From Amphiduros pacificus (Eukaryota; Annelida; Polychaeta; Phyllodocida; Hesionidae), in NCBI GenBank assembly GCA_949316495.1, contig OX439002.1:10410001-10474000 (forward strand): a stretch of DNA of 64,000 bases, read 5' to 3'. The notes under the pieces were generated by a model. It worked only from the letters and a program-made list of their open reading frames with translations. It was not told where the DNA came from and did no database searches. The position numbers were made by a program, and so were the translations under genes. Shown here piece after piece: positions 47,055 to 59,630 of this stretch (positions within the stretch are counted from its first letter, which is position 1; each line of letters opens with the position of its first letter).

Positions 47055-48475
47055 GAATGTCACATGGTATGATAATGTATGATGTGCAGGTAGGCAAAAT
47101 AGCAATCCTGTTTTGTTATTCTTTTATTCACTGGATAGATACTTACAAACTGTTTATAAAGTATTCCTTTATAAAACTCTGCTGAAGGAGATTTGGATAT
47201 AGTGCCTGCTCTTTCTTGATAACATGAGACACATTGGCAAAGAACAAATGATGTTAGAAAAATACAAAACACAAAGGAAAGGGCTGGTAAATAAGTCTGC
47301 ATCACACGGAACCACTTTCCCACTGGACACTGATAAACAGCATTTTGGGACCACTCATAGTTTTGTTTTTCAGTGGAAATAAGATTGAAGTTTACCAAGT
47401 CAGCAAGTGAAATGTTTATTGTGGAAAATAATTTCATGTGACAACACCATAGGGAGCTCGGCATCCCTCGTGAGCCACCGTTTGGTTTGTGCAAAAACGA
47501 TTTTTAACCCTCCCTGTTGATAGCCTGGATACTGTGCAGTGTAGTAACAGAAACATTTGCATCCATTATAACTGTCTAATAAATCGTTTTAAGCTTCCTC
47601 TGTTGCATTATAAAAGTGGTCAACAGGCCCTCTTTTGCACACCATGTTTATATCAAACAAATCGTCCTGCCAATTATGGATAACTCTCTGTTTAACAAAC
47701 AGTGAATCAGTTATCAAATATTTCTTTTTGGCATTTCTGAGACATTGTTTCAATGAATATGAAATTTGGAAAGGAAATTTTTAATTTTATTAAGGAAATT
47801 TCTGTTATTTGTGTTGACATAGATTTCCATATTTTGTACTTTAAGGACAGGTTTTATTCAGTGTAACAACAAGTATTGACAGGGGAGACAGAATCTAAAC
47901 ACAAATTGGGACATTTTGACAGTGTGCAAACACTGGGTTGTATTCTGGAAGGTATTTGACAAAGTTGACCATTAAGGACGAACAGAATCGAACTCTGAAT
48001 CATCTCATAACATCAAACAGTCCCCACAAGATTAAAATTCTCTCTGCAAATACACTGTATGAAAAAAATGGTAATTTGGATTTTGTGCAGTAGCCAATAG
48101 GTTTGTGTGTTCAAGAAAAATAAAGATTTTGTTTGAATAGGTATCATAGCAAATTTGTTACCACGGGAAAGGATTTTATTACATCCACACAGACATTGTG
48201 TACAGCTGAAATTGAATCAGTCGTATATTGTAAAGAATTAATTTGATCTGCCATTTACATCACCCTACTAAATGCAATTGCATCTCTCCCAACAAAACTC
48301 ATCTATTGAGTATTTTCATGGGTTACAAATTTACCCATCGGAAGGGGCCACGTTCTACAACGTAAGTACATATTTTGACAATATGGAGGAATGCTTAGGA
48401 CATGTCTCATGGTGACATATAAATCAGATAAGTGTTGACAACTTTGTGGCAAAGATGACTGTGATCAAACATAGC

Positions 48476-48490
48476 ACCCCAGGGGGCACC
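48476..48490 (+). promoter_or_regulatory. CTCF-like motif, weaker match
   Basis: ACCCCAGGGGGCACC matches the CTCF core at 13 of 15 positions. It is 29 bp left of the X-box at 48519. Confidence 0.25.
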
Positions 48491-48518
48491 ATAGAGATAG
48501 GTGTGCGTGCCCTCATCT

Positions 48519-48533
48519 GTTGCCATGGTAACC
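48519..48533 (+). promoter_or_regulatory. RFX X-box, perfect palindrome
   Basis: GTTGCCATGGTAACC contains the perfect inverted repeat GTTGCCATGGTAAC-type arms (GTTRCC-ATGG centre) that is the optimal RFX binding site. It is the strongest of the three X-boxes in the window. Binding is inferred from the motif. Confidence 0.5.
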
Positions 48534-49035
48534 AGTGATTTGACAGGTGGGGCAGGCACACTGTGGTTGAGCACTGCGGTTAAATTGTCCAGCCTACAAA
48601 ATACGATCCTTCTTTATAATGGAAGACCCACCCTGAGGCTGTGCATCATACTTGGATCTTTTTTCAGTGGGGAGGCTGTGTTAGATATATTTTCTTAGAT
48701 CATTTTTCGGAGGGGGTTACCTGATAGGTCCTGCCAATAGGAAATCACCCTTTGGGTTGTGGAATTAGCAGATGATATCTCCATTCAGACTGTATTATAA
48801 CATGATTGTGATCTAGAAAGAGAAACATCATACGCTTTCAAAGACATTAATAGATTATATACAGCATGTAGGCACAGTTTATTAAATTACTTCATGAATA
48901 TTTGTGTGTGTCTTACTTCTGAGTATTTAGTGCTTAAAATGAAAGGGCAAGATACGTGGGATTCTCAGACAGAGTATATGATATGCTGGTATGTTTAAAT
49001 GGTATGCAAGCTTAGTTGAATATGCAATGACCTAG

Positions 49036-51163
49036 CACAGTGACCTTGTTCAGTTGGCTGTCAGACAGGCTTGTAACACAGTGACCTTGTTCAGTTGGCT
49101 GTCAGACAGGCTTGTAACACAGTGACCTTGTTCAGTTGGCTGTCAGACAGGCTTGTACCACAGTGACCTTGTTCAGTTGGCTGACAGACAGGCTTGTACC
49201 ACAGTGACCTAGTTCAGTTGGCTGTCAGACCGGCTTGTACCACAGTGACCTTGTTCAGTTGGCTGACAGACAGGCTTGTACCACAGTGACCTAGTTCAGT
49301 TGGCTATCAGACAGGCTTGTACCACAGTGACCTAGCTCAGTTGGCTGTCAGACAGGCTTGTACCACAGTGACCTAGTTCAGTTGGCTGTCAGACAGACTT
49401 GTAACACAGTGACCTAGTTCAGTTGGCTATCAGACAGGCTTGTACCACAGTGACCTAGCTCAGTTGGCTGTCAGACAGACTTGTAACACAGTGACCTAGT
49501 TCAGTTGGCTGTCAGACAGGCTTGTACCACAGTGACCTAGCTCAGTTGGCTGTCAGACAGGCTTGTACCACAGTGACCTAGTTCAGTTGGCTGTCAGACA
49601 GGCTTGTACCACAGTGACCTAGTTCAGTTGGCTGTCAGACAGACTTGTAACACAGTGACCTAGTTCAGTTGGCTATCAGACAGGCTTGTACCACAGTGAC
49701 CTAGCTCAGTTGGCTGTCAGACAGACTTGTAACACAGTGACCTAGTTCAGTTGGCTGTCAGACAGGCTTGTACCACAGTGACCTAGCTCAGTTGGCTGTC
49801 AGACAGGCTTGTACTACAGTGACCTAGTTCAGTTGGCTGTCAGACAGGCTTGTACCACAGTGACCTAGTTCAGTTGGCTGTCTGACAGGCTTGTACCACA
49901 GTGACCTAGTTCAGTTGGCTGTCAGACAGGCTTGTACCACAGTGACCTAGTTCAGTTGGCTGTCAGACAGGCTTGTAACACAGTGACCTAGTTCAGTTGG
50001 CTGTCAGACCGGCTTGTACCACAGTGACCTAGTTCAGTTGGCTATCAGACAGGCTTGTACCACAGTGACCTAGTTCAGATGGCTGTCAGACAGGCTTGTA
50101 CTGCAGTGACCTAGTTCAGTTGGCTGACAGACAGGCTTGTACTACAGTGACCTAGTTCAGTTGGCTGACAGACAGACTTGTAACAGTGACCTAGTTCAGT
50201 TGGCTGTCTGACAGGCTTGTACCACAGTGACCTAGTTCAGTTGGCTGTCAGACAGGCTTGTACCACAGTAACCTAGTTCAGTTGGCTGTCAGACAGGCTT
50301 GTACCACAGTGACCTAGTTCAGTTGGCTGTCAGACCGGCTTGTACCACAGTGACCTAGTTCAGTTGGCTATCAGACAGGCTTGTACCACAGTGACCTAGT
50401 TCAATTGGCTGTCTGACAGGCTTGTACCACAGTGACCTAGTTCAGTTGGCTGTCAGACAGGCTTGTACCACAGTGACCTAGTTCAGTTGGCTGTCAGACA
50501 GGCTTGTACCACAGTGACCTAGCTCAGTTGGCTGTCAGACAGGCTTGTACCACAGTGACCTAGTTCAGTTGGCTGTCAGACCGGCTTGTACCACAGTGAC
50601 CTAGCTCAGTTGGCTGTCAGACAGGCTTGTACCACAGTGACCTAGTTCAGTTGGCTGTCAGACCGGCTTGTACCACAGTGACCTAGCTCAGTTGGCTGTC
50701 AGACAGGCTTGTACCACAGTGACCTAGCTCAGTTGGCTGTCAGACAGGCTTGTACCACAGTGACCTAGTTCAGTTGGCTGTCTGACAGGCTTGTACCACA
50801 GTGACCTAGCTCAGTTGGCTGTCAGACAGGCTTGTACCACAGTGACCTAGCTCAGTTGGCTGTCAGACAGGCTTGTACCACAGTGACCTAGCTCAGTTGG
50901 CTGTCAGACAGGCTTGTACCACAGTGACCTAGCTCAGTTGGCTGTCAGACAGGCTTGTACCACAGTGACCTAGTTCAGTTGGCTGTCAGACAGGCTTGTA
51001 CCACAGTGACCTAGTTCAGTTGGCTGTCAGACATGCTTGTACCACAGTGACCTAGTTCAGTTGGCTGTCAGACAGGCTTGTACCACAGTGACCTAGCTCA
51101 GTTGGCTGTCAGACAGGCTTGTACCACAGTGACCTAGTTCAGTTGGCTGTCAGACAGGCTTGT
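49036..51163. repeat. Minisatellite, 41-bp unit, 52 copies
   Basis: The largest array. Units contain CACAGTGACCTAGTTCAGTT then GGCTGTCAGACAGGCTTGTAC. Variants (AGCTCAG, GGCTATCAG, GACCGG, CTTGTAACAC, CTGTCTGACAG) mark higher-order duplication: an AGACAGACTT-marked block at 49391 and 49473 recurs at 49637 and 49719, exactly 246 bp (six units) later. The first three units read CCTTGTTCAG instead of CCTAGTTCAG. Each unit carries a TGACCT half-site and the palindrome CTGTCAGACAG. The array is not coding. Confidence 0.98.
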
Positions 51164-53112
51164 TTACATGATGAGCTGACCCAGTTGTTGGCATCCTGGA
51201 TGGCATAGATGGCTATGAGGCGCTGATCATGTAAATGCAGAGTGTGCGACCTGCTCGAGTTTGACATGGAGATTTATTAGTGGTCACAATCAGTCATTGA
51301 CTCTGCTGGCTTACTTGAGTACGTGCCGGCCTGATCACCCTGAGTACACAATTTACATGATTCACAACTGCACCGCGGAGAGGCTTGGGTGATCATGTTA
51401 GTGATTACTCCTTTACAAAACTGGTGGTGATAGGAAATCCAATATCTCAAGACAAAAAATGACACAATCAAATATAATGGATACCTTGCATAAATGTTAT
51501 GATGATTTAAAATCGGATATCATTTATTTAATTTTTGGCAAAATGTTTAGAAAGGGTACATATACATATTAACACACACACGCAAACAAACGCAAACACA
51601 TATGATAGAGCCATGTGTTGTTGCACTAGTTTGTCGATGATGGTGAATTATGATGATATAGAAATGTTGTAGAATGCGTGTGAGGCTGTGTGCCATCAAT
51701 CACGAGTCTGATACACGGCCATCTGGAGACGTGCTTCTTGAGAGCCTTCAACATGAGACTGCCTTGTCTCAACATGAGGCTATGTGCCCTAATTGCTAAC
51801 CATAAAGGCTGCCACTCACCAATAGGCCAGCATTGTGAAATATAAAGAATTACTGTTTTAGCGATATAATTTTGGTCTGTAATATTTGATTTAACTAAAA
51901 TTTATAGTGACAAGGATTATAGTTCATTATCACGTGTTGTGATATGCCACACAAAATGGTCAATTTGATTGTCACACAAAAATGGTCACTTTGACTGTCA
52001 TACAAAATTGTCGACTTGTCTGTTAAGCAAATTGGCGAATTGCTTTTATAAGTCAAAATTGTAATGTTTTTCTTAAATTGCCTTATATAATTGAAAAAAA
52101 ATATTCATTGACAGAATCTTTATTTGCATTTATTAACAAAAATAAAAATTTGTGGTTTGTTTATCAAAACGATAAGAACCTGAAAAAATGGAAAGTACTT
52201 TAAAAATCAGATTATGGCTATTGATGAAGGAGGGATGTTAAGCATATTTCTACACATTGATATGGTGTTGGGTGCGTGGTGCTGTGATGGTCCAATCTGC
52301 TAAGTGTATGGAGTCATCCATCAGGCCTGGGTCATGCTCAATTGACAGTGTCACATACCGCAACATGTGCCACACAAAGCTTATGCAGTTAGATATAGTT
52401 ACTCCACACTTATCATGTTACTGAAGATAATATTGAAATAAGTGTATACACTGAAGGCTGGAATGTGAAACTGGAGGCATAGAACAAAACTGATTTAATG
52501 TGAATATATTTTGCTGCCCAAGTTTTTATCTGTTACATGAAATTGATGAGAAAGTGAGCACATTACAATATTAGGGATGAGTTGTGAATGATCACTGTTA
52601 TTGCACCCTGGAATAGCCTGTATGTGAAATTAATATAGAGCTTATGTAAATATAGACATCAGATATAGACTGGCAGAGCATCACATGCATATAATATATA
52701 AATATATAGCTCATTCATCAACATCAATTTTAGTTTGCCGCTTTGATGTTTTACTGGAGTTTAAATTTAATTGATGCATTTTGGAATGGCTAATTAACAT
52801 GTTTAGCAAGCACAAAAATATCATGAATTGCACTAATGAATAGATGCGATAATCCATCACATATAATCAATTGCTGAGTACTTTTTTGTACCAATTAGAA
52901 CATTTTATGAAATAAAACAGGCACAAATTGACCAAAACAATGAATATTCCAAACAATGAAATATGTTCTGTCTTTACTCTCACAATATCTCATTTCTTAA
53001 AGACTTTTAAAAATTAAATCTTGCGAATGATTTTGTAATAAGTTATGGACTGATTACAAGGTTCAAATCAGCGTAGAAATAAAGTGAAGCTAAAAGATTT
53101 ACAATATTCCAC
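51164..53112. other. Unique AT-rich sequence
   Basis: No gene is supported. A degenerate three-copy repeat of about 28 bp (CACACAAAATGGTCAATTTG and relatives) lies at 51947-52035. CpG is slightly raised at 51240-51390. Confidence 0.5.
51947..52035. repeat. Degenerate tandem repeat, about 28 bp x 3
   Basis: The words CACACAAAATGGTCAATTTG, CACACAAAAATGGTCACTTTG-like and ATACAAAATTGTCGACTTGT follow each other with TGTC linkers. It is an old, eroded array. Confidence 0.6.
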
Positions 53113-53717
53113 CACAGCTAAACAAACTGAGATATCAGACCCTTTATGAATGTTATGCAGCTAAACAAACTGAGATTTCAGACCCTTTATGAATGTCATG
53201 CAGCTAAACAAACTGAGATTTCAGACCCTTTATGAATGTTATGCAGCTAAACAAACTGAGATATCAGAATCTTTATAACCGTTATGCAGCTAAACAAACT
53301 GAGATATCAGAATCTTTATAACCTTTATGCAGCTAAACAAACTGAGATTTCAGACTTTTTATGAATGTTATGCAGTTAAACAAACTGAGATTTCAGACCC
53401 ATCATGACTGTTATGCAGCTACATAAACTTTGAGATTTCAGACCCTTTATGAATGTTATTCAGCTAAACAAACTGAGATATCAGAACCTTTATAACCGAT
53501 ATGCAGTTAAACAAACTATGAGATAACAGACCTGTTATGACTGTTATGCAGCCACACAAACTGTGAGATATCAGACCTGTTATGACTTTTATGCAGCTGC
53601 ACAAACTGAGATATCAGGCCTGTTATGACTGTTATGCAGCTGCACAAACTGTGAGATATCAGACCGTTTATGACTGTTATGCAGTTAAACAAACTGTGAG
53701 ATATCAGACCGTTTATG
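53113..53717. repeat. Minisatellite, 43-45-bp unit, 14 copies
   Basis: Units contain TTATGCAGCTAAACAAACTG and GAGATATCAGACCCTTTATG; CAGCTAAAC phase points at 53115, 53158 and 53201 give 43 bp. From about 53500 a CTGTGAGATATCAGACC form of 44-45 bp takes over. Copies are more diverged than in the larger arrays, so it is probably older. Confidence 0.95.
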
Positions 53718-56700
53718 TGGGCTCTGCCAGTGCAAACCCAAACACAGAGCAGCTAATAGAACATAGATTGGGGCATGGGGCCAGCATAAACATCCAGGCT
53801 TAGCACCCATAAAACCTCTATCTCAGCACATCTTCACATTCCTCTCAGATTCCACAAAGATTTATTTTTAAATAAGAAATAGATTTTTTGTCTTTACGAT
53901 TAAGTGTCATTGATCAATTTTTTCATTAGTGTGGTTGTATGAGCCGCAGTTTATGTACTGGATGCTTAACTCTCTCGCCAAATACGCGACTGGAATAGTT
54001 CGTTGTAAGCATGCTTGAGCTTGGTCGGGTTGATTCTGACACAGTAAATCATCGGGGAGGTTTTAGCAAATAAATAGCATGATAACGCATGTAATTTGGC
54101 AATGGCTGAAGGTTTGCATGTGACATGCTCATATCAATGTTTTCCTTTCATTGTTTTTGAATCAACTGCAGAGGCACATTTTCACTTAAAACACAGGTAT
54201 GTAGAATAAGGTATATCAGGAGGATTCAATTCAATAGCCCACCACCCGCCTAGCACTGAATTGTGGGTAACTATGAATTGTGGGATGCGCCATTACACGA
54301 TTAGTGGCTATCCCATAGTGCAGCGCGTGAATTATTGGCCCTCGAGAGAGTGGCAATTCTCAGTGGATATTGTTGTCTCAATTATGGCTAATGCCTGAAT
54401 TGCTGGGCTTGGTTTTTGCCTCTGACCAGCCCAGCTTGAACTCCCATACACAGCTCTAAAAGCACAATGGCCGAGCTCTGTATTTCCTGACCCAAGCCCA
54501 ATATTCAGCAACCCACACCTGATAATACATTGGTGTACTTATCACAGACAACTTGTGGATACTTCTGCTTCCGCTCAGCGGCCCGAAAATCGTTAATTTT
54601 CGATCTTTGACGACGCTGTGGATGAGGTGTCATAGGGGTGCATTATGGAAAAGCGTTTCTGTCTTTTTGGTGGAGAAAGGTGGGGAAAAGTTCACGCTTG
54701 ATTTAAAGCATAGACGCATTAGTGTTGATTTTACGTCCAAGCTCACAATAGGGAAGGTTGACTGTCTGATTTATTGAAAACAGTCCTATTGGATCATGTT
54801 TGTAAACAACAAAGAGGAAAGAGAGTCGCCAAGCCTCACTGTGGATTCAGAGATGTGATTGGTCGATTTATCACGTTGATGTGCGATAATGTTCACCGGA
54901 CAGCAGGAAGAGTCTATAAACTCAGCGGGGATTCAGGTACCATCATTCTAACAGAGAAACGCCCAGTAAAGCCTATATCAGTCTGGTGACCTTTCTCTGC
55001 ATCTGAAAAAGAAACAAATCTTAGAAATAAATCTGATGATAACATTGTGAAATTTGAATGAATTGACTTGATGTTGAGAAGTTTTACAGTTTTAGAAGTT
55101 TTAATCTGTTTAGCAGGGAAAGTCGCCATATCAGGCTCTCTCAGAGAATATTAATGCTCAATTTGCCGAATGATATCCAAGGATTGATTAAAATGAAATG
55201 AGATATATAGAGGTAAGAAGAACTTGGTAGAATGAGATTTAGAATACATAAAACTTGTGATGAAGACATACAGCAGTAATGATCAGTCGGTCATTTATAT
55301 GCATGTGCAGATGATCAAAAGATTATGCAAAACATCTTGTCAAATTATTCTCAATTTTGGTTTCTGCGATTTAGACCAGACGTATTCCAATATTTCCTGG
55401 GATGGCAGAGGCACAAGAACAGATTCATACTCGTTCCCTAGAGAAATAAATTATTTGGTTACTATTTTAAACTCGATGTCAAAATTGCTTTAGATCATGT
55501 GAATTCTGCATTAAAATTGTTGGCACCTTCATCAGCCCATTATGGAAATTACAGTGTTGCCATTGTGAGATTGATTCGTCATTCTGGGTGGAATTTACCT
55601 ACAAAATGTTTCAGGAAAAGATGTTTGGTTGCTTCTAAGTAGGATGCCTTTAAGTTAAAAAAAACCAAGACAATAATAGTATTTCACATAAATCAACAGA
55701 TATCATGTGAACAGTCTTGGCTTCTTTGTGAAATGAAACTCTAAATGAAGTTCCTAAATTACACACAGCAGGCTATAAAGTAATTAAGTCACTATTGACA
55801 GATATTCAATCTAGTCTTTTTACAGATGTGAACTGGGTCATGTGAAAATACCCCCAAAAATAGCAAAATTTGATTTTAAAAATGTACAGGATCATTAGGT
55901 TTATATAAAAAGATATTAGGCCTCAACAAGTGGTCTGCCACGGAGGAGTGTGTCATCATTGCCTGAGATTGATAGGTGCAGATAATAAGATGGAGGCGAT
56001 CTCTGCCTGCTGAGGGGGCACATTTCATATGCATCTAGCCATGTACTGCCACCTAAACCAGCCTTTTTTTTTCTGCCCTATTTTTGGTCATGCCATAATA
56101 ATTCCTCCTCAAGGAAGCCTGTTGAGTTTAATGGAGAAATGTGAGAAATAACGCGAAAGAATTACGGTAAAATATCAGGCAGTTTTGGTTGGCATTTGGC
56201 AACATTTTAGCACTTGCAGGGTGAGATGCAGAGCTGGAGGATGAAGTGGATGATGCAAAATTGATTGGAGCGATACAAGAATTGATTGGCTTGAAAAATG
56301 CGATGGTGGCGGTTATTTTGGGCTAAATTGATTGATGTTTGATTGTAGAAGGCTTGTAGAGGAACACTGCAATGGTACTGGTGTGGCGACGACTTAGAAA
56401 CAAGAAGGCTGCCCATGTTGTAGAGTCTTGTAAAGCACAGGAAATTGCCTGAAAACTACAGGAGATGTTGCCGAGGGGTTGTAACGGTAGACCTTCACTC
56501 ACAGAGAAAAAGTAGAGAGTAGGAAGTCAGATATATCCCACCAACTTACAAGAGTTTGGTACAGTTTTGGTAAAAATTATGGTTTCAGATGCACTGAGGA
56601 AATAGTTGCAATAGGATGTATGCCATTAGAGATAGATGAATATATAATGCACATGTGAAAGGAATTGTAGCTGTGTGAAAATAATAGGTAATGATGCTAT

Positions 56701-57164
56701 GAGTAAAATAGGACAGTGATATAGAAGAGGAAAACACTATATTGTAGGCTTCTGAACAAGTTTTGAAAGTTTTTTGTGGCACTGGAATAGGGCATTGTTA
56801 TAGTATCATTGATATTGAGCATATAATAGATACTTAATATCAGAGGTTTCTCCAGAGGGTCTTATCACTGGATGTAATGCCGAAAAGTGAGATAATTAAT
56901 AAAAGATAATGTACTTTAGCCGGAGCTGTTGGAAAGCATGGTGCAAAGTGGCTGGTTACAGAATCGGTTTTGTAACAATGATGTCAGGATTTGTGGCAGC
57001 ACTTGGTGGACAGAGTTTGATGGGCATTATGTAATTAGGCATCTCCTGCAAGGCATCATGGGATGCCTAGATTAGATTAGAGCCGAGTTAGGACTCAGAG
57101 CAAATTGTGTCATTATGTCGTCTTGTATGGACACTACAGAGAGTGCACACACCAAGCTTCTTGC
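53718..57164. other. Unique AT-rich non-coding sequence
   Basis: No gene is supported. Plus-strand donor-like sites (CAG|GTATGT near 54196; GAG|GTAAGA at 55212/55213) are present. The 99 bp before the second, starting after TTTAATCTGTTTAG at 55113, has stops in all frames, so any exon there would be non-coding. Confidence 0.5.
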
Positions 57165-58427
57165 AGGCAGCGTCTCCAATCTTAGCAAATGTTTCCCACA
57201 AAGGCAGTCTCCAATCTTAAGGAGGGCTTCCACAAAGGCAGTCTCCAATCTTAAGGAGGGTTTCCACAAAGGCAGTCTCCAATCTTAAGGAGGGCTTCCA
57301 CAAAGGCAGTCTCCAATCTTAAGGAGGGCTTCCACAAAGGCAGTCTCCAATCTTAAGGAGGTTTCCACAAAGGCAGTCTCCAATCTTAAGGAGGGCTTCC
57401 ACAAAGGCAGTCTCCAATCTTAAGGAGGGCTTCCACAAAGGCAGTCTCCAATCTTAAGGAGGGTTTCCACAAAGGCAGTCTCCAATCTTAAGGAGGGCTT
57501 CCACAAAGGCAGTCTCCAATCTTAAGGAGGGTTTCCACAAAGGCAGTCTCCAATCTTAAGGAGGGCTTCCACAAAGGCAGTCTCCAATCTTAAGGAGGGT
57601 TTCCACAAAGGCAGTCTCCAATCTTAAGGAGGGCTTTCACAAAGGCTCTCTCCAATCTTAAGGAGGGTTTCCACAAAGGCTCTCTCCAATCTTAAGGAGG
57701 GTTTCCACAATGGCAGTCTCCAATCTTAAGGAGTGTCTCCCACACACACAGTCTCCAATCTCAAGGAGTGTCTCCCACACACACAGTCTCCAATATCAAG
57801 GAGTGTCTCCCACACACACACAGTCTCCAATCTTAAGGAGGGTCTCCCACACACACAGTCTCCAATCTCAAGGAGTGTCTCCCACACACACACAGTCTCC
57901 AATCTCAAGGAGGGTCTCCCACACACACAGTCTCCAATCTTAAGGAGGGTCTCCCACACACACAGTCTCCAATCTCAAGGAGTGTCTCCCACACACACAG
58001 TCTCCAATCTCAAGGAGGGTCTCCCACACACACAGTCTCCAATCTCAAGGAGGGTCTCCCACACACAGTCTCCAATCTCAAGGAGGGTCTCCCACACACA
58101 CACAGTCTCCAATCTCAAGGAGTGTCTCCCACACACACACAGTCTCCAATCTCAAGGAGTGTCTCCCACACACACAGTCTCTAATCTTAAGGAGTGTCTC
58201 CCACACACACAGTCTCCAATCTCAAGGAGGGTCTCCCACACACACACAGTCTCCAATCTCAAGGAGGGTCTCCCACACACACACAGTCTCCAATCTCAAG
58301 GAGTGTCTCCCACACACAGTCTCCAATCTTAAGGAGTGTCTCCCACACATGCAGTCTCCAATCTTAAGGAGGGTCTCACACACATGCAGTCTCCAATTTT
58401 AAGTAGTGTTTCTCATGCATGCAGTCC
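57165..58427. repeat. Compound minisatellite, 34-bp unit, two subfamilies
   Basis: The left part (57165 to about 57720, 16 copies) has GGCAGTCTCCAATCTTAAGG with an AGGGCTTCCACAAA or AGGGTTTCCACAAA linker. The right part (57720-58427, about 20 copies) replaces the CAAAGG linker with a (CA)n run of varying length and reads CAGTCTCCAATCTCAAGGAG. Unit length there varies from 30 to 36 bp with the CA number. This is a microsatellite embedded in every unit of a minisatellite. Frames in both directions are repeat peptides. Confidence 0.97.
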
Positions 58428-59630
58428 ACAAAAGACAAGAATTTTGCATGAGATAATTGTCTTCTTGTGTCTGGTCAGATTTTTCATATCAAGATAATAT
58501 CTAAGCACAATATTCCATGAGGATTTTATGAAAGACTGTCAGTATTTAGCCATAGATATTTGATAGAATTTTGCAATGCACGGCCTATTTTCAATGCCAG
58601 GGCTTGCAAGTTGGGGTACTGGTGTGTTCGGAGATAGAGTTTGGTGATGCCCAGTTTCAGCAGGGCTGGTTTGGGCATAATTCCCTGGCCGCCCAACTAT
58701 TGCTTCCCTAATGAGGGTAATAAATGTAGGGTCCCTCTGCTGCGAGACCATAAATATCACCAGATTCACTGCTGCCACCATTTTCAAACTCCCTTGCATT
58801 TAGATGGCGATGTTTAGGTTTAAACATAATCCTGATTTTTCATTAAAAAATCTATGTACTTTATCCAGGAACTCGTTGATTACATCTCGATCACAGGACA
58901 AATTGTCCAAGATGAAAAGACCAGATTTCTATGAGTTCATTTCCCCATAGATGGTGCCAGTCTTTCCTCAGCCTTTTATTACCCACAATTCCTCAGGTCT
59001 TTATGGTAGCAGCACTATAAAATTCTGCAATAGCACTCATCCAAGAACAATATTCACAAGATGAGTTCAAAGCTCATGTTGTGCCATTTTATATCCATAT
59101 TTTTTATATATCTCTTGATAGAAAACATACATTAAGAATGCCTTGCTTGATCAAGATTTTTAGTGTGATCTTTAATGCTTAGATATAATGCAAGCAGTCG
59201 TCACCAGCTGGACAAAATTACAAGACAGAACTCAATTGTGATTGGCCGATATCTTGGGTATTTTACGAGCCATTTTGGGCTCGTTTGTGTCACAAAAAAT
59301 AAGCTGGAGGCATTGTCATATTGGTGCTATTATACACACGATTATGTGAGGCATAAATAATTCAGGGCCGTTATATGTCGGCACATACACACCATTCATA
59401 GAGCCTGTGTCTCAGAAGTGCTGCCGACATACAGGGGGCCATTATGGCCCGGCAAAAAGGGACCATAAAGCAAGCAAAGTACTGCCTCCTCTTGGAGACC
59501 AAACTCGCCCATGTTATGTAGATCCCCACCTCATCTAATAGTATGTCCAACTTTGCACATTGGCAAAACAATCATAACCATCAGCAATATTGAGCACCGC
59601 CAGATGCCATAAAGCGCTGAGAATAGCAGG
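58428..59630. other. Unique non-coding sequence
   Basis: No gene is supported. The stretch 58540-58820 and 59370-59610 is less AT-rich than average and unique, as conserved non-coding elements often are. It includes the inverted repeat GGGCCATTATGGCCC at 59437-59451. Confidence 0.45.

Larger units (their letters stand above)
47055..49035. other. Unique non-coding sequence
   Basis: No gene is supported; the 144-codon minus frame at 47060-47494 has no known domain. The notable part is 48476-48533, where a CTCF-like word and an RFX palindrome lie 29 bp apart. Confidence 0.5.

Noticed and set aside
46166-47105. Three long minus-strand frames up to 235 codons
   Set aside because: They coincide with the 31-bp array; all three frames give the same rotating peptide rich in Pro, Ser, Tyr and His.
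49036-51163. Regular short repeats resembling a CRISPR array
   Set aside because: Units are contiguous with no unique spacers, and the sequence is eukaryotic in character.
55114-55212. Possible exon between TTTAATCTGTTTAG and GAG|GTAAGA
   Set aside because: All three frames contain a stop within the segment, so a coding exon is excluded; a non-coding exon cannot be judged from sequence alone.
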